From: Streptomyces macrolidinus
Lineage (GTDB): Bacteria > Actinomycetota > Actinomycetes > Streptomycetales > Streptomycetaceae
Direction: 5' to 3'
Assembly (NCBI RefSeq): GCF_023887685.1
Contig: NZ_JAMWMR010000002.1
Coordinates: forward strand, 310,001-374,000
DNA: 64,000 nucleotides
In this document: one piece after another, positions 17,352 through 29,350 of the stretch
Numbering within the stretch: position 1 is the stretch's first letter
How the letters are laid out: the number at the start of each line of letters is the position of its first letter
Position numbers and translations under genes: made by a program
The notes under the pieces: model-generated
Databases searched by the model: none
Told to the model about the DNA's origin: nothing
What the model saw: only the letters and a program-made list of their open reading frames with translations

Positions 17352-18380
17352 GTGACCTTCAAGGCCGAGTACATCTGGATCGACGGCACCGAACCGACGG
17401 CCAAGCTTCGTTCCAAGACGAAGATCCTGGCGGGCGACGCCCAGGGTGCGCGGTTGCCGCTGTGGGGCTTCGACGGTTCCTCCACGAACCAGGCCGAGGG
17501 CCACTACTCGGACTGTGTGCTCCGGCCGGTCTTCACCTGTCCCGACCCGATCCGCGGTGGCGACGACATCCTGGTGCTGTGCGAGGTCCTCAACACGGAC
17601 ATGACGCCGCACGCCTCCAACACCCGTGCCGAACTGGCCGAGGTCGCCGAGCGGTTCGCCGCGCAGGAGCCGATCTTCGGTATCGAGCAGGAGTACACCT
17701 TCTTCGACGGCATGCGCCCGCTCGGCTTCCCCGAGGGGGGCTTCCCGGCCCCGCAGGGCGGCTACTACTGCGGTGTCGGCGCCGACGAGATCTTCGGCCG
17801 TGACGTCGTCGAGGCGCACCTGGACAACTGCCTGAAGGCGGGCCTCGGCATCTCCGGCATCAACGCCGAGGTCATGCCGGGCCAGTGGGAGTTCCAGGTC
17901 GGTCCGCTGTCCCCACTGGAGGTCTCGGACCAGCTCTGGGTCGCCCGCTGGCTGCTGTACCGCACCGCCGAGGACTTCAAGGTCTCCGCGACCCTCGACC
18001 CGAAGCCGGTCAAGGGCGACTGGAACGGCGCGGGCGCGCACACCAACTTCTCCACCAAGGCGATGCGCGAGGGCTACGACGCGATCATCACCGCGTGCGA
18101 GTCGCTCGGTGCGGGCTCCAAGCCGATGGACCACGTCAAGAACTACGGCGCGGGCATCGACGACCGTCTGACGGGTCTGCACGAGACCGCCCCGTGGGAC
18201 GAGTACTCCTACGGCGCCGGCAACCGCGGTGCCTCGGTCCGTATCCCGTGGCAGGTCGAGCGGGACCGCAAGGGCTACATCGAGGACCGCCGTCCGAACG
18301 CCAACGTCGACCCGTACGTGGTCACGCGTCTGCTCACCGACACGTGCTGCACCGCGCTGGAGAAGGCCGGCCAGGTCTGA
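17352..18380 (+). CDS. glnII: Glutamine synthetase type II (eukaryotic-like)
   Basis: A 342-residue GSII of the octa/decameric eukaryote-like class. Motifs include AEYIWIDGTEPTAKLRSKTK, the WGFDGSSTNQAEG box, GIEQEYTFF, NAEVMPGQWEFQVG, GAGAHTNFSTKAMR and NRGASVRIPWQ. Unlike type I enzymes it has no adenylylation tyrosine region, so GlnE should not act on it. The GTG at 17352 follows GAAGGA at good spacing. The GlnR operator upstream indicates induction under nitrogen limitation. Confidence 0.96.
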   Translation: MTFKAEYIWIDGTEPTAKLRSKTKILAGDAQGARLPLWGFDGSSTNQAEGHYSDCVLRPVFTCPDPIRGGDDILVLCEVLNTDMTPHASNTRAELAEVAERFAAQEPIFGIEQEYTFFDGMRPLGFPEGGFPAPQGGYYCGVGADEIFGRDVVEAHLDNCLKAGLGISGINAEVMPGQWEFQVGPLSPLEVSDQLWVARWLLYRTAEDFKVSATLDPKPVKGDWNGAGAHTNFSTKAMREGYDAIITACESLGAGSKPMDHVKNYGAGIDDRLTGLHETAPWDEYSYGAGNRGASVRIPWQVERDRKGYIEDRRPNANVDPYVVTRLLTDTCCTALEKAGQV

Positions 18381-18395
18381 TCCTCCCCTGCCGCA

Positions 18396-18432
18396 CGCGA
18401 AGGGCGCTCACCGTTGTGGTGGGTGCCCTTCG
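18396..18432 (+). terminator. Hairpin terminator after glnII
   Basis: A 16-bp stem (9 perfect pairs, then seven more pairs with wobbles) closes on a 5-nt loop, 15 bases after the glnII stop. Confidence 0.85.
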
Positions 18433-18522
18433 CGCTGTCTCGGGTCGCCGCCGCCGTTCCCGACTTCTCTGTCGGCAGAACCTCCTTCCGTACCGGGCTC
18501 ATCGAGGGCCAGAGTGGCCGGT

Positions 18523-19530
18523 ATGAGACTTCTGGTGCTGGGTGGTACGGAGTTCGTGGGGCGGGCCTTGGTGGAGGCGGCGCTCGGTCGCGGCTGGGAG
18601 GTGACCGTCTTCCATCGCGGTCGTCATGAAGTGCCGTCCGGCGTACGGTCGTTGCTGGGCGACCGTACGGCGCCCGACGGTCTCGCGGCGCTCGCGGAGG
18701 CCGCGGCCGGGCAGGAGTGGGACGCCGTCGTCGACACCTGGTCGCAGGGGCCGCGGGCCGTCCGGGACGCGGCGCGGCTGCTGGCCGGGCGCGTGGGACG
18801 GTATGTGTACGTGTCGACCTGCTCGGTGTACGAGTGGGCGCCCGAGCCCGGTTACGACGAGAGCGCGCGCCTCGTGGAGGGGGCGGCGGACGCGGAGCAC
18901 ACCGACTACCCCCGGGACAAGCGGGGCGGCGAGCTGGCCGTGCTGGACGCCTTCGGCGCGGACCGCTCGGTGCTCGTACGGTGCGGGCTGATCCTCGGGC
19001 CGTACGAGAACATCGGGCGGCTGCCGTGGTGGCTGAACCGGATCGCGCGCGGTGGCCCGGTCCTCGCGCCGGGGCCGCGCGAGCTGCCCCTCCAGTACGT
19101 CGACGCCCGCGACCTCTCCGAGTGGATGCTCGGGGCGGTGGAGAAGGGGCTGAGCGGGCCGTACAACATGGTCGCGCCGCGCGGGCACACCACGATGGGC
19201 GCGCTGCTGGAGGCGTGCGTCGAGGCCACCGGCAGCGACGCGGAGCTGCGGTGGACGGCGCCGGAGGCGATCCTCGACGCCGGGATCGAGCCGTGGACGC
19301 AGATGCCGGTGTGGGTGCCGCCGGGCAGCGAGGAGGAGGCGGCCCTGCACAGCATCGACGTCTCCCGCGCGGTCCGGGACGGGCTGAGCTGCCGTCCGGT
19401 GGGCGAGACCGTGCGCGACACCTGGGCGTGGCTGCGGAGTCTGGGCGGCGAGGCACCGCTGCGGCAGCGGGCCGACCGGACCGCGCCGGGCGTCGACCCC
19501 GCGGTGGAGGCGAAGGTCCTCGGTCTGTGA
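18523..19530 (+). CDS. NAD-dependent epimerase/dehydratase (extended SDR)
   Basis: A 335-residue extended short-chain dehydrogenase. The N-terminal nucleotide fingerprint LVLGGTEFVGRALVEAALGRG (residues 4-24) and the HRGR motif bind the dinucleotide; the active-site region is VSTCSVYEW. The usual YxxxK appears displaced, with DYPRDKRGGEL the likely equivalent, as in isoflavone-reductase-like members. The substrate is unknown. It sits alone between the glnII terminator and a TPR gene. Confidence 0.8.
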   Translation: MRLLVLGGTEFVGRALVEAALGRGWEVTVFHRGRHEVPSGVRSLLGDRTAPDGLAALAEAAAGQEWDAVVDTWSQGPRAVRDAARLLAGRVGRYVYVSTCSVYEWAPEPGYDESARLVEGAADAEHTDYPRDKRGGELAVLDAFGADRSVLVRCGLILGPYENIGRLPWWLNRIARGGPVLAPGPRELPLQYVDARDLSEWMLGAVEKGLSGPYNMVAPRGHTTMGALLEACVEATGSDAELRWTAPEAILDAGIEPWTQMPVWVPPGSEEEAALHSIDVSRAVRDGLSCRPVGETVRDTWAWLRSLGGEAPLRQRADRTAPGVDPAVEAKVLGL

Positions 19531-19650
19531 CCACCGGTCCCGACGGGGCGGCGTCCGGCGCCCCGCCGGGACCGACCGAATTCCCGCGCCCCGACGGGCA
19601 CTCCTGTGCGAAGGTGAGCCCCGTCGGAGATCCACGGCGAAGGAGGAGCC

Positions 19651-20163
19651 ATGAACGGTCGGGACTGGGAGGAACGTACGGCCGCCGCCTGGGCGGCCTT
19701 CGAGGCCTCGGACGACGAATCGGAGTCGGGCGCGGCCGAGTTCCGGGCGGTGATCGGCGCACTCGCCGCCGAACTGCCCGAGGACAGCCCGGTCGGCCCC
19801 TTCGAGCGGGCCTGCGCCTGGGACTCCACGGGCCACTCGGACCGGGCGGTCCCGCTGTACCGGGAGGCGCTCGCGCGCGGTCTCGACGGCTACCGGGGGC
19901 GCCGCGCGAAGATCCAACTGTCCAGCTCGCTGCGGAACATCGGCCGGGCGGAAGAGGGCGTGGAGCTGCTCACCCCCGAACTCGACGCGTCCTCGGACGA
20001 GTTGGACGACGCCGTACGCGGCTGTCTGGCCCTGTGTCTGTCGAGCCTGGGCCGGGACCGCGAGGGGCTGTCGCTCGTCCTCGGTGCGCTCGCCCCTCAT
20101 CTGCCGCGCTACCAGCGGTCGATGGCGAACTACGCGCGCCTGCTGGTCGAACCCGAGGACTGA
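19651..20163 (+). CDS. Tetratricopeptide repeat protein
   Basis: A soluble 170-residue protein that is helical throughout, with at least two TPR-like pairs: GPFERACAWDSTGHSDRAVPLYREALARG and RRAKIQLSSSLRNIGRAEEGVELLTPEL. Such proteins are scaffolds for protein contacts; no partner is evident. The ATG has AGGAGGAGCC immediately upstream. Confidence 0.75.
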   Translation: MNGRDWEERTAAAWAAFEASDDESESGAAEFRAVIGALAAELPEDSPVGPFERACAWDSTGHSDRAVPLYREALARGLDGYRGRRAKIQLSSSLRNIGRAEEGVELLTPELDASSDELDDAVRGCLALCLSSLGRDREGLSLVLGALAPHLPRYQRSMANYARLLVEPED

Positions 20164-20248
20164 CGCCTCCCCCGGCTCGGAGGGGGCGCGCGGCCCGCTG
20201 CACGCGCGGTCCCGGTGACCAACGCCGCCCTCGCTCGTTCTGCTGAAC

Positions 20249-22171
20249 GTGCAGCCACAGCATGTCGCCCCGCGCCCCCCTTCACGCTCCCGTCTCGTCA
20301 ACGTCAAGCAGGCCGAGGCCGCGCTCGTCGAGCACTACCCACGGCTCGTCCGGCTCGCCTATCTGATGCTCCCCTCGGGGCTCGGCCGCGACCGCCGGGT
20401 CCTGACCGCGCACGCGCTCACCCAGCGGGCGCTGCCGCGCGGGCGCGCCTCCGCGCCCGTGATCCCCGCGCAGAGCGGGGGCGGGGAGGCCCGTGACGGC
20501 GACCCGGGGTATTCCTTCGTCCGCCTCCAGGTGGTACGCGCGGCGCTGCGGGCGGACCGGCCGGGTACGGGTGCCCGCCGGTCGAAGCGGTTCTCCCTGC
20601 CGCCGCTGCTCCCCCGCGTGTGGGGCCTGCGGCTGGTGCCCCGCTCGGGCGGGGCCGGTGAACTCGCCCTGGACCAGCAGTTGTCCGAGCTGTCCGGCCC
20701 GGCCCGCGCCGCCTATGTACTGCGGGGCCTGGAGCGGCTCCCCGAGGACGGCGTCCGCAAGGTGCTGACGGCGGCGGGTGTCGCGGACCCGGTGGCGGCC
20801 GTCCGCGAGGCCGCGGGCGTACCGGCGTACGACGCGCTGCTCGGCTCCCCCGAGTTCGACGCGTGCGCGCTGCGCGCCCGGCCCACCGATCTGATGCGGC
20901 GACGGCAGCACACGAAGGCCGCGCTCGCCGCGGCGGCGGCCGTCGCGGTGTCCGGCGCCCTGCTCGTACTGCCGGGCGACGGCTGGGGTCCCGACGGCGC
21001 GGCGGCCCCCTTGTACGCGCAGAACCCGGCCGCCCAGGCCGCCCTGGACCCGGCGCAGGTGACCAAGGTGGCGCCCGCCGCGTGGAAGACGGCGGCCCGC
21101 ACCGACTTCTCCGTATGGCCCGCGCGCGGCACGCTGACCGGTGACAGCGGGCTGCTGCGCCGCGCGCTCGCCGTATGGGCGCGGCCGGGCGGCTCCGTCC
21201 GGTTCTCGGCGACGCCCGGCACGCCCTCGGGCGGCCCGGCCGGACCGCCGCAACTGCTGTACGCGGGCGAGGTCGACGGCGCGCGGATCGTGCTCTTCTA
21301 CGACGGCCTGCGGGTGGTGCGCTACGCCGAGCCGAAGAACGGCGAGGGCCCCGCCGCGCTCGACCTCGCCCGGGTCGACGGGGCGGGCGGCGCCGAGGCG
21401 GAGGCGGTGGTCCTGACCCGCGCCGCCGCCAACGTCCGCTATCTGACGGCGCCTTGGGTGACCAAGGCGGCCGAGCGGGACCTGCGCAAGCCCGTGTCCG
21501 GGACGATGGATCTGGGTCCGTCCGACGGCGTGACCTCGCCCTTGGCGAGCCCGGCGCAGCAGACCGGTGCCTGCGACGCGTGGAACGTCCTTCAACTGAC
21601 GGACAGTTCGGGCACCCGGCTGCTGACCGACCTGGGCGAGCTGACCCCCGCGCATCTGACCGTGGGGCGGCCGGGCGCGCCGCGGGAGGCGTCCGGGGCG
21701 CAGGCGCTGCAGACCTGGTCGCCGTACGCGTGCTCGCTCGCGACGGCGCGGGGGCAGGGCGTACGGACCGTGAACGCATGGGAGTTCGCGCGGCAGACGC
21801 TGCCGGGCGGCACGGTCCCCGCGTCGTGGGTGTGCACGCGGGCGGACACCTGGCGGGGCGGCAGGCCGAGGGTGCTCGCGCAGTTCCTTCCGCCGGGCGC
21901 GCCGCAGGGAGCGGTGACCGCGCAGGCCGAGGACGTGCCCGCGTGCGGCGCGAAGGATCCGCAGGCGCTGGCGGGCGTGCTGTGGAAGTCGGCGGTGGGG
22001 AACTGGTATCTGCTCGCCGCGGGCAGTGAGGACACCGCCTCGATCCGGGCCAGTGGCGGGGTGAACGGCTCGACGCGCGGCAGGCTGCTGACGGTACGGG
22101 CCGAGCCGGGCGCGCGGGCCGAGTTGACGGGAACCCTGACGAACGGGAAGACGGTCGGCGGGTTGCGCTGA
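20249..22171 (+). CDS. Large single-pass membrane protein with an extracytoplasmic domain, function unknown
   Basis: A protein of about 640 residues. The N-terminal ~210 residues are cytoplasmic and helical (VKQAEAALVEHYPRLVRLAYLMLP..., later AYVLRGLERLPEDGVRKVL and MRRRQHTKAAL), faintly like sigma-factor region 2/4 helices. A single membrane helix (AALAAAAAVAVSGALLVLP) follows, and then ~400 residues outside with beta-rich segments and several cysteines (QTGACDAWNVLQL, YACSLA, WVCTRADTW, VPACGAKD) that could pair. This is the layout of sensor or anti-sigma-like proteins, but I do not recognise the family. The GTG start at 20249 lacks a good ribosome binding site and is uncertain. Confidence 0.65.
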   Translation: MQPQHVAPRPPSRSRLVNVKQAEAALVEHYPRLVRLAYLMLPSGLGRDRRVLTAHALTQRALPRGRASAPVIPAQSGGGEARDGDPGYSFVRLQVVRAALRADRPGTGARRSKRFSLPPLLPRVWGLRLVPRSGGAGELALDQQLSELSGPARAAYVLRGLERLPEDGVRKVLTAAGVADPVAAVREAAGVPAYDALLGSPEFDACALRARPTDLMRRRQHTKAALAAAAAVAVSGALLVLPGDGWGPDGAAAPLYAQNPAAQAALDPAQVTKVAPAAWKTAARTDFSVWPARGTLTGDSGLLRRALAVWARPGGSVRFSATPGTPSGGPAGPPQLLYAGEVDGARIVLFYDGLRVVRYAEPKNGEGPAALDLARVDGAGGAEAEAVVLTRAAANVRYLTAPWVTKAAERDLRKPVSGTMDLGPSDGVTSPLASPAQQTGACDAWNVLQLTDSSGTRLLTDLGELTPAHLTVGRPGAPREASGAQALQTWSPYACSLATARGQGVRTVNAWEFARQTLPGGTVPASWVCTRADTWRGGRPRVLAQFLPPGAPQGAVTAQAEDVPACGAKDPQALAGVLWKSAVGNWYLLAAGSEDTASIRASGGVNGSTRGRLLTVRAEPGARAELTGTLTNGKTVGGLR

Positions 22172-22205
22172 GGTCACGGTGACCGCGACGGCCCTCGCGG
22201 CGGCG

Positions 22206-22289
22206 GTGGCGTTCTTCACGGTGGGGGTGGCGTTCTTCACGGTGGGGGTGGCGTTCTTCACGGTGGGGGTGGCGTTCTTCACGGTGGCG
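22206..22289 (+). repeat. Four tandem 21-bp repeats
   Basis: Four copies of a 21-bp unit (gtggcgttcttcacggtggg plus one g) lie in the gap between two co-directional genes, about 65-150 bp before the next start codon. Only the last copy differs. The period is a multiple of three and one frame would give repeating VAFFTVG, but no gene with a proper end is visible there. Confidence 0.9.
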
Positions 22290-22354
22290 GTGGTGTCGGA
22301 AATTCGGCACGCACAGGGGTTCTCCATGGGCTTACCCGTCAGTACATTGACGCC

Positions 22355-23233
22355 ATGTCTAACAACGAGGCCCGGGTGGTGCTCAAGGCGCGGAGGGTGT
22401 CCTTCTCATGGGAGGGCACTCCCCTGCACTGGGTGCCGGAGGATCCGTTCACCTCGCACACCATCAATGTGCTGCATCTGCTGCTGCCTGCCGGTGAGCG
22501 CTGGTTCGTCCATGTGTACAAGCAGGTTCTGCCCGAGATACGGGACGAACGGCTGCGCGAGGACGTCATCGGGTTCATCGGCCAGGAGGCCGTGCACTCC
22601 CAGGCCCATGACGAGGTGCTGCCGCATCTGCGGGAGCTGGGCCTGGACCCGACCCCGTACACCGCCCAGGTCGACTGGCTCTTCGAGAAGCTGCTCGGCG
22701 ACCGGACGCTGCCGCCGGGCAAGGCCCGCCGCTGGTGGCTGATGGAGCGGGTCGCGCTCATAGCGGCGATAGAGCACTACACCGCGTTCCTCGGCGACTG
22801 GGTGCTCAACGCCGAGGAGCTGGACCGGCGCGGGGCCGACCCCACGATGCTGGACCTGCTGCGCTGGCACGGCGCCGAGGAGGTCGAACACCGTTCGGTG
22901 GCCTATGAGTTGTTCATGCACCTGGACGGCGGCTACCGGAGGCGGGTGCGTACCTGGGCGACCGCGTTCTCCACGCTGGTGTTCCTGTGGCAGCGCGGGA
23001 CGCGGTTCTTCCTGGAGCACGACCCGACGCTCGTCGCGGGCCGGGCCACCTTCCGGGACTTCCATCGACGCGGTCAGGAGGGCGTGTTGCCGTCGACCGG
23101 TGCCCTCGCCCGCTCGGTGCCCCGCTATCTCAGCCGCTCCTACCATCCCTCGCAGGAGGGCTGCACCGCGCAGGCCGTCGCCTATCTCGCCGCCTCGCCC
23201 GCCGCGACGGCCGCCGAGAAGGGAGCGGCGTGA
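22355..23233 (+). CDS. Ferritin-like 'metal-dependent hydrolase' (PF10118), probable di-iron enzyme
   Basis: A 292-residue helical protein of the family named predicted metal-dependent hydrolase. Ferritin-type metal ligands are visible: E and H in GQEAVHSQAH (about residues 76-86), E in AIEHYTAFLGDWVL, and ExxH in GAEEVEHRSVAYEL. Its stop overlaps the start of the reductase gene by one base (TGATG), so the two are translationally coupled. That pairing and the EXXH pattern argue for an oxygen-activating di-iron enzyme rather than a hydrolase; this is inference. The ATG at 22355 is well defined by the family start, though the ribosome binding site is weak. Confidence 0.8.
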   Translation: MSNNEARVVLKARRVSFSWEGTPLHWVPEDPFTSHTINVLHLLLPAGERWFVHVYKQVLPEIRDERLREDVIGFIGQEAVHSQAHDEVLPHLRELGLDPTPYTAQVDWLFEKLLGDRTLPPGKARRWWLMERVALIAAIEHYTAFLGDWVLNAEELDRRGADPTMLDLLRWHGAEEVEHRSVAYELFMHLDGGYRRRVRTWATAFSTLVFLWQRGTRFFLEHDPTLVAGRATFRDFHRRGQEGVLPSTGALARSVPRYLSRSYHPSQEGCTAQAVAYLAASPAATAAEKGAA

Positions 23234-24285
23234 TGCCTCGGCTGCGGACCGTCGCCGTCGCCGCGGGCGGCGCGCTGCTGGTACGGCGGGCGCTGCGCCG
23301 CCGGGTCCAGGCCTCGCCGCTGTGGCCGCTGCCCGCCCTGGAGGAGCCGGTCTCCGGTCGGCCGCGCACCCGTGCGCTGCGTCTCAGGGTCGCCCGGCGC
23401 GAGATCGTCGCCGACGGTGTCGTACGCCTGCGCCTGGAGGGGCGGCAGGTGCCGCGCTGGGAGCCGGGCGCGCATCTCGACCTGGTGCTGCCCTCGGGGC
23501 TGATACGGCAGTACTCGCTGTGCGGGGACGTCGCGGACACCTCGTCGTACACGGTGGCGACCCGGCTCCTCGCGGACGGGCGCGGCGGCTCGCGCGAGGT
23601 GCACGAGGAGCTGCGCGAGGGGGCGGAGGTCGAGGTGCGCGGCCCGCGCAACCGGTTCCCGCTGGTGGCGGCGCCCGCGTATGTCTTCGTGGCCGGCGGC
23701 ATCGGGATCACTCCGGTCCTGCCCATGCTGCGCGCGCTGCCGCCCGGCACACCCTGGCGGCTCCTCTACTGCGGGCGCGGCCGTGCCTCGATGCCGTTCC
23801 TGGACGAGATCGAGAAGTGGGGAGGGGGCAGGGTCACGGTCGTCGCCACGGACGAGGACGGACGACCGGATCTGGACGCGCTGTTCGCGGAGGTGCCCGC
23901 GGGCGCGGCGGTGTACTGCTGCGGCCCCGAGGGGCTGATGGAGGCGGTCGAGGCGCGGGTCCCCGAGGGCACCACCCTGCACAGGGAACGGTTCGCGCCG
24001 CGTGCCACGGCGGTCGGCGGTGACCGTCCCTTCGAGGTCGAACTGCGGCGCACCGGCCGCACGGTGACCGTACCGGCCGGCTCCTCCACGCTCGCGGCGG
24101 TACGCGCGGAGCTGCCGGGCACGGTGTACTCCTGCGAGCAGGGCTTCTGCGGGACCTGCCGACAGCGCGTTCTGGAAGGGGAGATCGACCACCGGGACGA
24201 ACTGCTCACGGACGCGGAGCGCGATGACGCGATGCTGATCTGTGTGTCGCGGGCGCAAGGGGAGCGCATCGTCCTGGACCTGTGA
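23233..24285 (+). CDS. Phthalate-dioxygenase-type reductase (FMN/NAD plus 2Fe-2S ferredoxin)
   Basis: A 350-residue electron-transfer flavoprotein. After a short hydrophobic N-terminus comes the flavin-binding domain (WEPGAHLDLVLPSGLIRQYSL, with the RxYS motif), an NAD domain (FVAGGIGITPVLPML, then YCCGPEGLMEAV) and a C-terminal plant-type ferredoxin domain with the 2Fe-2S motif CEQGFCGTC and a distant Cys in MLICVSRA. It should pass electrons from NAD(P)H to a partner oxygenase; the coupled upstream ferritin-like protein is the obvious candidate. Confidence 0.9.
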   Translation: MPRLRTVAVAAGGALLVRRALRRRVQASPLWPLPALEEPVSGRPRTRALRLRVARREIVADGVVRLRLEGRQVPRWEPGAHLDLVLPSGLIRQYSLCGDVADTSSYTVATRLLADGRGGSREVHEELREGAEVEVRGPRNRFPLVAAPAYVFVAGGIGITPVLPMLRALPPGTPWRLLYCGRGRASMPFLDEIEKWGGGRVTVVATDEDGRPDLDALFAEVPAGAAVYCCGPEGLMEAVEARVPEGTTLHRERFAPRATAVGGDRPFEVELRRTGRTVTVPAGSSTLAAVRAELPGTVYSCEQGFCGTCRQRVLEGEIDHRDELLTDAERDDAMLICVSRAQGERIVLDL

Positions 24286-24342
24286 ACCGCCGTGGCCGAT
24301 CAGTGTCCTGGGAAGGCCGGATCCGCTCGGTAGGGTGTTCGT

Positions 24343-25059
24343 ATGACGACCGGGGTCCGCCGCAGGATGGGAGTCGAAGAGCGACGTCAGCAACTCATCT
24401 GCGTAGCACTCGAGTTGTTCAGCCGACGCTCTCCCGACGAGGTCTCCATCGACGAGATAGCGTCCGCGGCGGGTATCTCGCGCCCGCTGCTCTATCACTA
24501 CTTCCCCGGCAAACTCAGCCTGTACGAGGCGGCGTTGAAGCGGGCGTCGGAGGATCTCGCGGCGCGGTTCGTGGAGCCGCAGGAGGGCCCGCTGGGGGCG
24601 CGGCTGCTGCGCGTGATGGGCCGCTTCTTCGACTTTGTCGACGGCCACGGTCCCGGCTTCGCGGCGCTGATGCGCAGCGGCCCCGCGGTCTCGGCGGGCA
24701 ACACCCGCTCCAGGGACGCGCTGTCGCGGACGCACGCGCTGATCGACTCGGTGCGACAGGCCGCGTACGCCCAGATCCTCGCGCATCTTCGGGTCCAGGA
24801 GCCGCCGGTACGGCTTGAGTTGGTGATCAGGTCGTGGATCTCGCTGGTCGAGTCGACGGCCCTGATCTGGCTGGACGGCCGCCGAGTGCCGCGCGACGAG
24901 CTGGAGAGGCAGCTCGTACATGACTTCGCGGCGCTGCTGGCGGTGTCCGCCGCGTACGACGCCGAGATGGCGGCGGTGCTGCACGGCATCCTGCGGGAGG
25001 AGCCGGGGGACGGGCCGTTCGGGGATCTGGTCGGGCGGTTGGTGGCGCTGGCGTCCTGA
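24343..25059 (+). CDS. TetR-family transcriptional regulator
   Basis: A 238-residue TetR protein. The DNA-binding domain is EERRQQLICVALELFSRRSPDEVSIDEIASAAGISRPLLYHYFPGK, residues about 12-57, with the Y-H-Y-F recognition helix end. The ligand domain is divergent, as usual. It follows the oxygenase-reductase pair by 57 bp on the same strand and may control it. Confidence 0.88.
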   Translation: MTTGVRRRMGVEERRQQLICVALELFSRRSPDEVSIDEIASAAGISRPLLYHYFPGKLSLYEAALKRASEDLAARFVEPQEGPLGARLLRVMGRFFDFVDGHGPGFAALMRSGPAVSAGNTRSRDALSRTHALIDSVRQAAYAQILAHLRVQEPPVRLELVIRSWISLVESTALIWLDGRRVPRDELERQLVHDFAALLAVSAAYDAEMAAVLHGILREEPGDGPFGDLVGRLVALAS

Positions 25060-25073
25060 CTCAGGCGTAGGCG

Positions 25074-25102
25074 GGGGCGGACCCGGAGATCGGGCCCGCC
25101 CC
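25074..25102. terminator. Bidirectional terminator
   Basis: A stem of seven plus four GC-rich pairs around a 5-nt loop lies between the convergent TetR and pullulanase stops. Confidence 0.75.
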
Positions 25103-25111
25103 ACTGCTTCC

Positions 25112-27868
<2,757 letters not shown>

Positions 27869-27915
27869 GGGCGAGAACTCCTTGCGGGGGACGGCAGGTT
27901 GGAGGCGTGAAGGGA

Positions 27916-29298
27916 TCAGCAGGTCGACTTGCCCGCGTAGAGGGCGAGGGCGGTGTTCGGGGCGAGGGAGGCCTGGAACCAGCCGCTGCTGTCGACGGTC
28001 ACGGTCCGGTTGCCCTGGACGTCGCAGTACGTTCCGGCGGGCAGCGAGGTCTGGTACGAGCGGTCGGCCGTGGTGTTCTCGTGGTTGATCACCACATAGC
28101 CCTTGGTGCCGCGGCCGAAGGCGATGAGGTTGTTGCCGTTGTCCCACCAGTTGGTGACGGCGGCGCCGCGGGTGGCGTTGCGGAAGGCGACCATCGACTT
28201 GATCTCCGGCCAGGCGTGCTGGCACTTCCAGCCGTTCTGCCAACAGGCGCTCATCTGGCCGCCGTTGGGCGGACCGGCGTCCGCGTCGGACCATTCGTAG
28301 CCGGAGTTGATGTCGGGCGAGCCGTAGGGCCAGGCGAGCATGAAGACGTTCGCCAGGGTGTAGTTGGCGCCGCTCTTGTAGTTGAGGGTGGAGCCGTTGC
28401 GCTCGGTGTCGTGGTTGTCGACGAAGACACCGGCGCCGGACCCGCCCAAGTACCCCCAGGCCTCACCGAAGTTGGAGAGATAGGCGAGCTTCTCGCTGTT
28501 GAAGACCCGCTTGAGGTCGTAGGCGTAACGGAACTCCTGGACGTCCCCGTTGCCGGTGTACTCGCTCGGCTGGACGGCCTCGCCCGCGCCGTAGATGACC
28601 TCTTGCTTCCAGTACGCGGAGGGCTTGGTGAGCCGCGACTTGATGTCGGCCAGGTCCTCGGCGGGGATGTGCTTGGCGGCGTCGATACGGAAGCCGTCGA
28701 CGCCGAGGCCGAGCAGGTCGTTCATGTAGCCCGCGATGGTCTTGCGGACGTACTCCTCACCGGTGTCGAGGTCGGCGAGGCCTACGAGTTCGCAGTGCTG
28801 GACGTTCCACCGGTCCTGGTAGTTGCTGACCTCGGAGGTGCAGTCGTCGAAGTCGGCGGCGGAGTAGAGGCCGGGGTAGTTGTACTTGGTGTACGAGGAG
28901 CCCCCTGTGCCGGTGCCGCTTCCGGCGGACATGTGGTTGATGACGGTGTCGGCGACGACCTTCACGCCCGCCGCGTGACAGGTGTTGACCATGTTCTGGA
29001 AGGCGGTGCGGTCGCCGAGACGGCCCGCGATCTTGTAGCTGACCGGCTGGTACGAGGTCCACCACTGGGAGCCCTGGATGTGCTCGGCGGGCGGGGAGAC
29101 CTGGACGTAGCCGTAGCCCGCGGGGCCGAGGGTGTTGGTGCACTCCTTGGCGACGGAGGCGAAGTTCCACTCGAAGAGGACGGCGGTGACGTCCTTGGCG
29201 CCGGGCGGGGCGGCGTGGGCGGTCCCCGCGGGGACGGCGAGGGCGACGGCCGCGGCGGCGGTGAGAGCGAGGGCACCGGAGAGCGTTCTCTTGGCCAT
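27916..29298 (-). CDS. Secreted alpha-amylase (GH13), no starch-binding domain
   Basis: A 460-residue endo-acting amylase cleaving internal alpha-1,4 bonds of starch. A clear Sec signal peptide ends at AGTAHA (about residue 28). Catalytic residues of the (beta/alpha)8 barrel are visible: Asp in GFRIDAAKH (about 204), Glu in YGAGEAV (about 238) and Asp in VDNHDTERN (about 295); ADTVINHM is region I. The C-terminal beta-domain ends in GKSTC. Many Streptomyces amylases carry a further CBM20 starch-binding module or are fused to the debranching enzyme; here neither is seen. The start ATG follows AAAGGACC. The promoter and inverted-repeat operators upstream point to MalR control. Confidence 0.93.
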   Translation of the reverse strand: MAKRTLSGALALTAAAAVALAVPAGTAHAAPPGAKDVTAVLFEWNFASVAKECTNTLGPAGYGYVQVSPPAEHIQGSQWWTSYQPVSYKIAGRLGDRTAFQNMVNTCHAAGVKVVADTVINHMSAGSGTGTGGSSYTKYNYPGLYSAADFDDCTSEVSNYQDRWNVQHCELVGLADLDTGEEYVRKTIAGYMNDLLGLGVDGFRIDAAKHIPAEDLADIKSRLTKPSAYWKQEVIYGAGEAVQPSEYTGNGDVQEFRYAYDLKRVFNSEKLAYLSNFGEAWGYLGGSGAGVFVDNHDTERNGSTLNYKSGANYTLANVFMLAWPYGSPDINSGYEWSDADAGPPNGGQMSACWQNGWKCQHAWPEIKSMVAFRNATRGAAVTNWWDNGNNLIAFGRGTKGYVVINHENTTADRSYQTSLPAGTYCDVQGNRTVTVDSSGWFQASLAPNTALALYAGKSTC

Positions 29299-29350
29299 GT
29301 GGGGGGTCCTTTGCGGAGTGGCCTGCGGGGGGCGTGGCCCCTTGAAGGGA

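Noticed and set aside
22179..22742. A small hydrophobic repeat protein (VAFFTVG units) coded by the 21-bp repeats
   Set aside because: The frame runs into the wrong frame of the next gene and has no plausible end or ribosome binding site.
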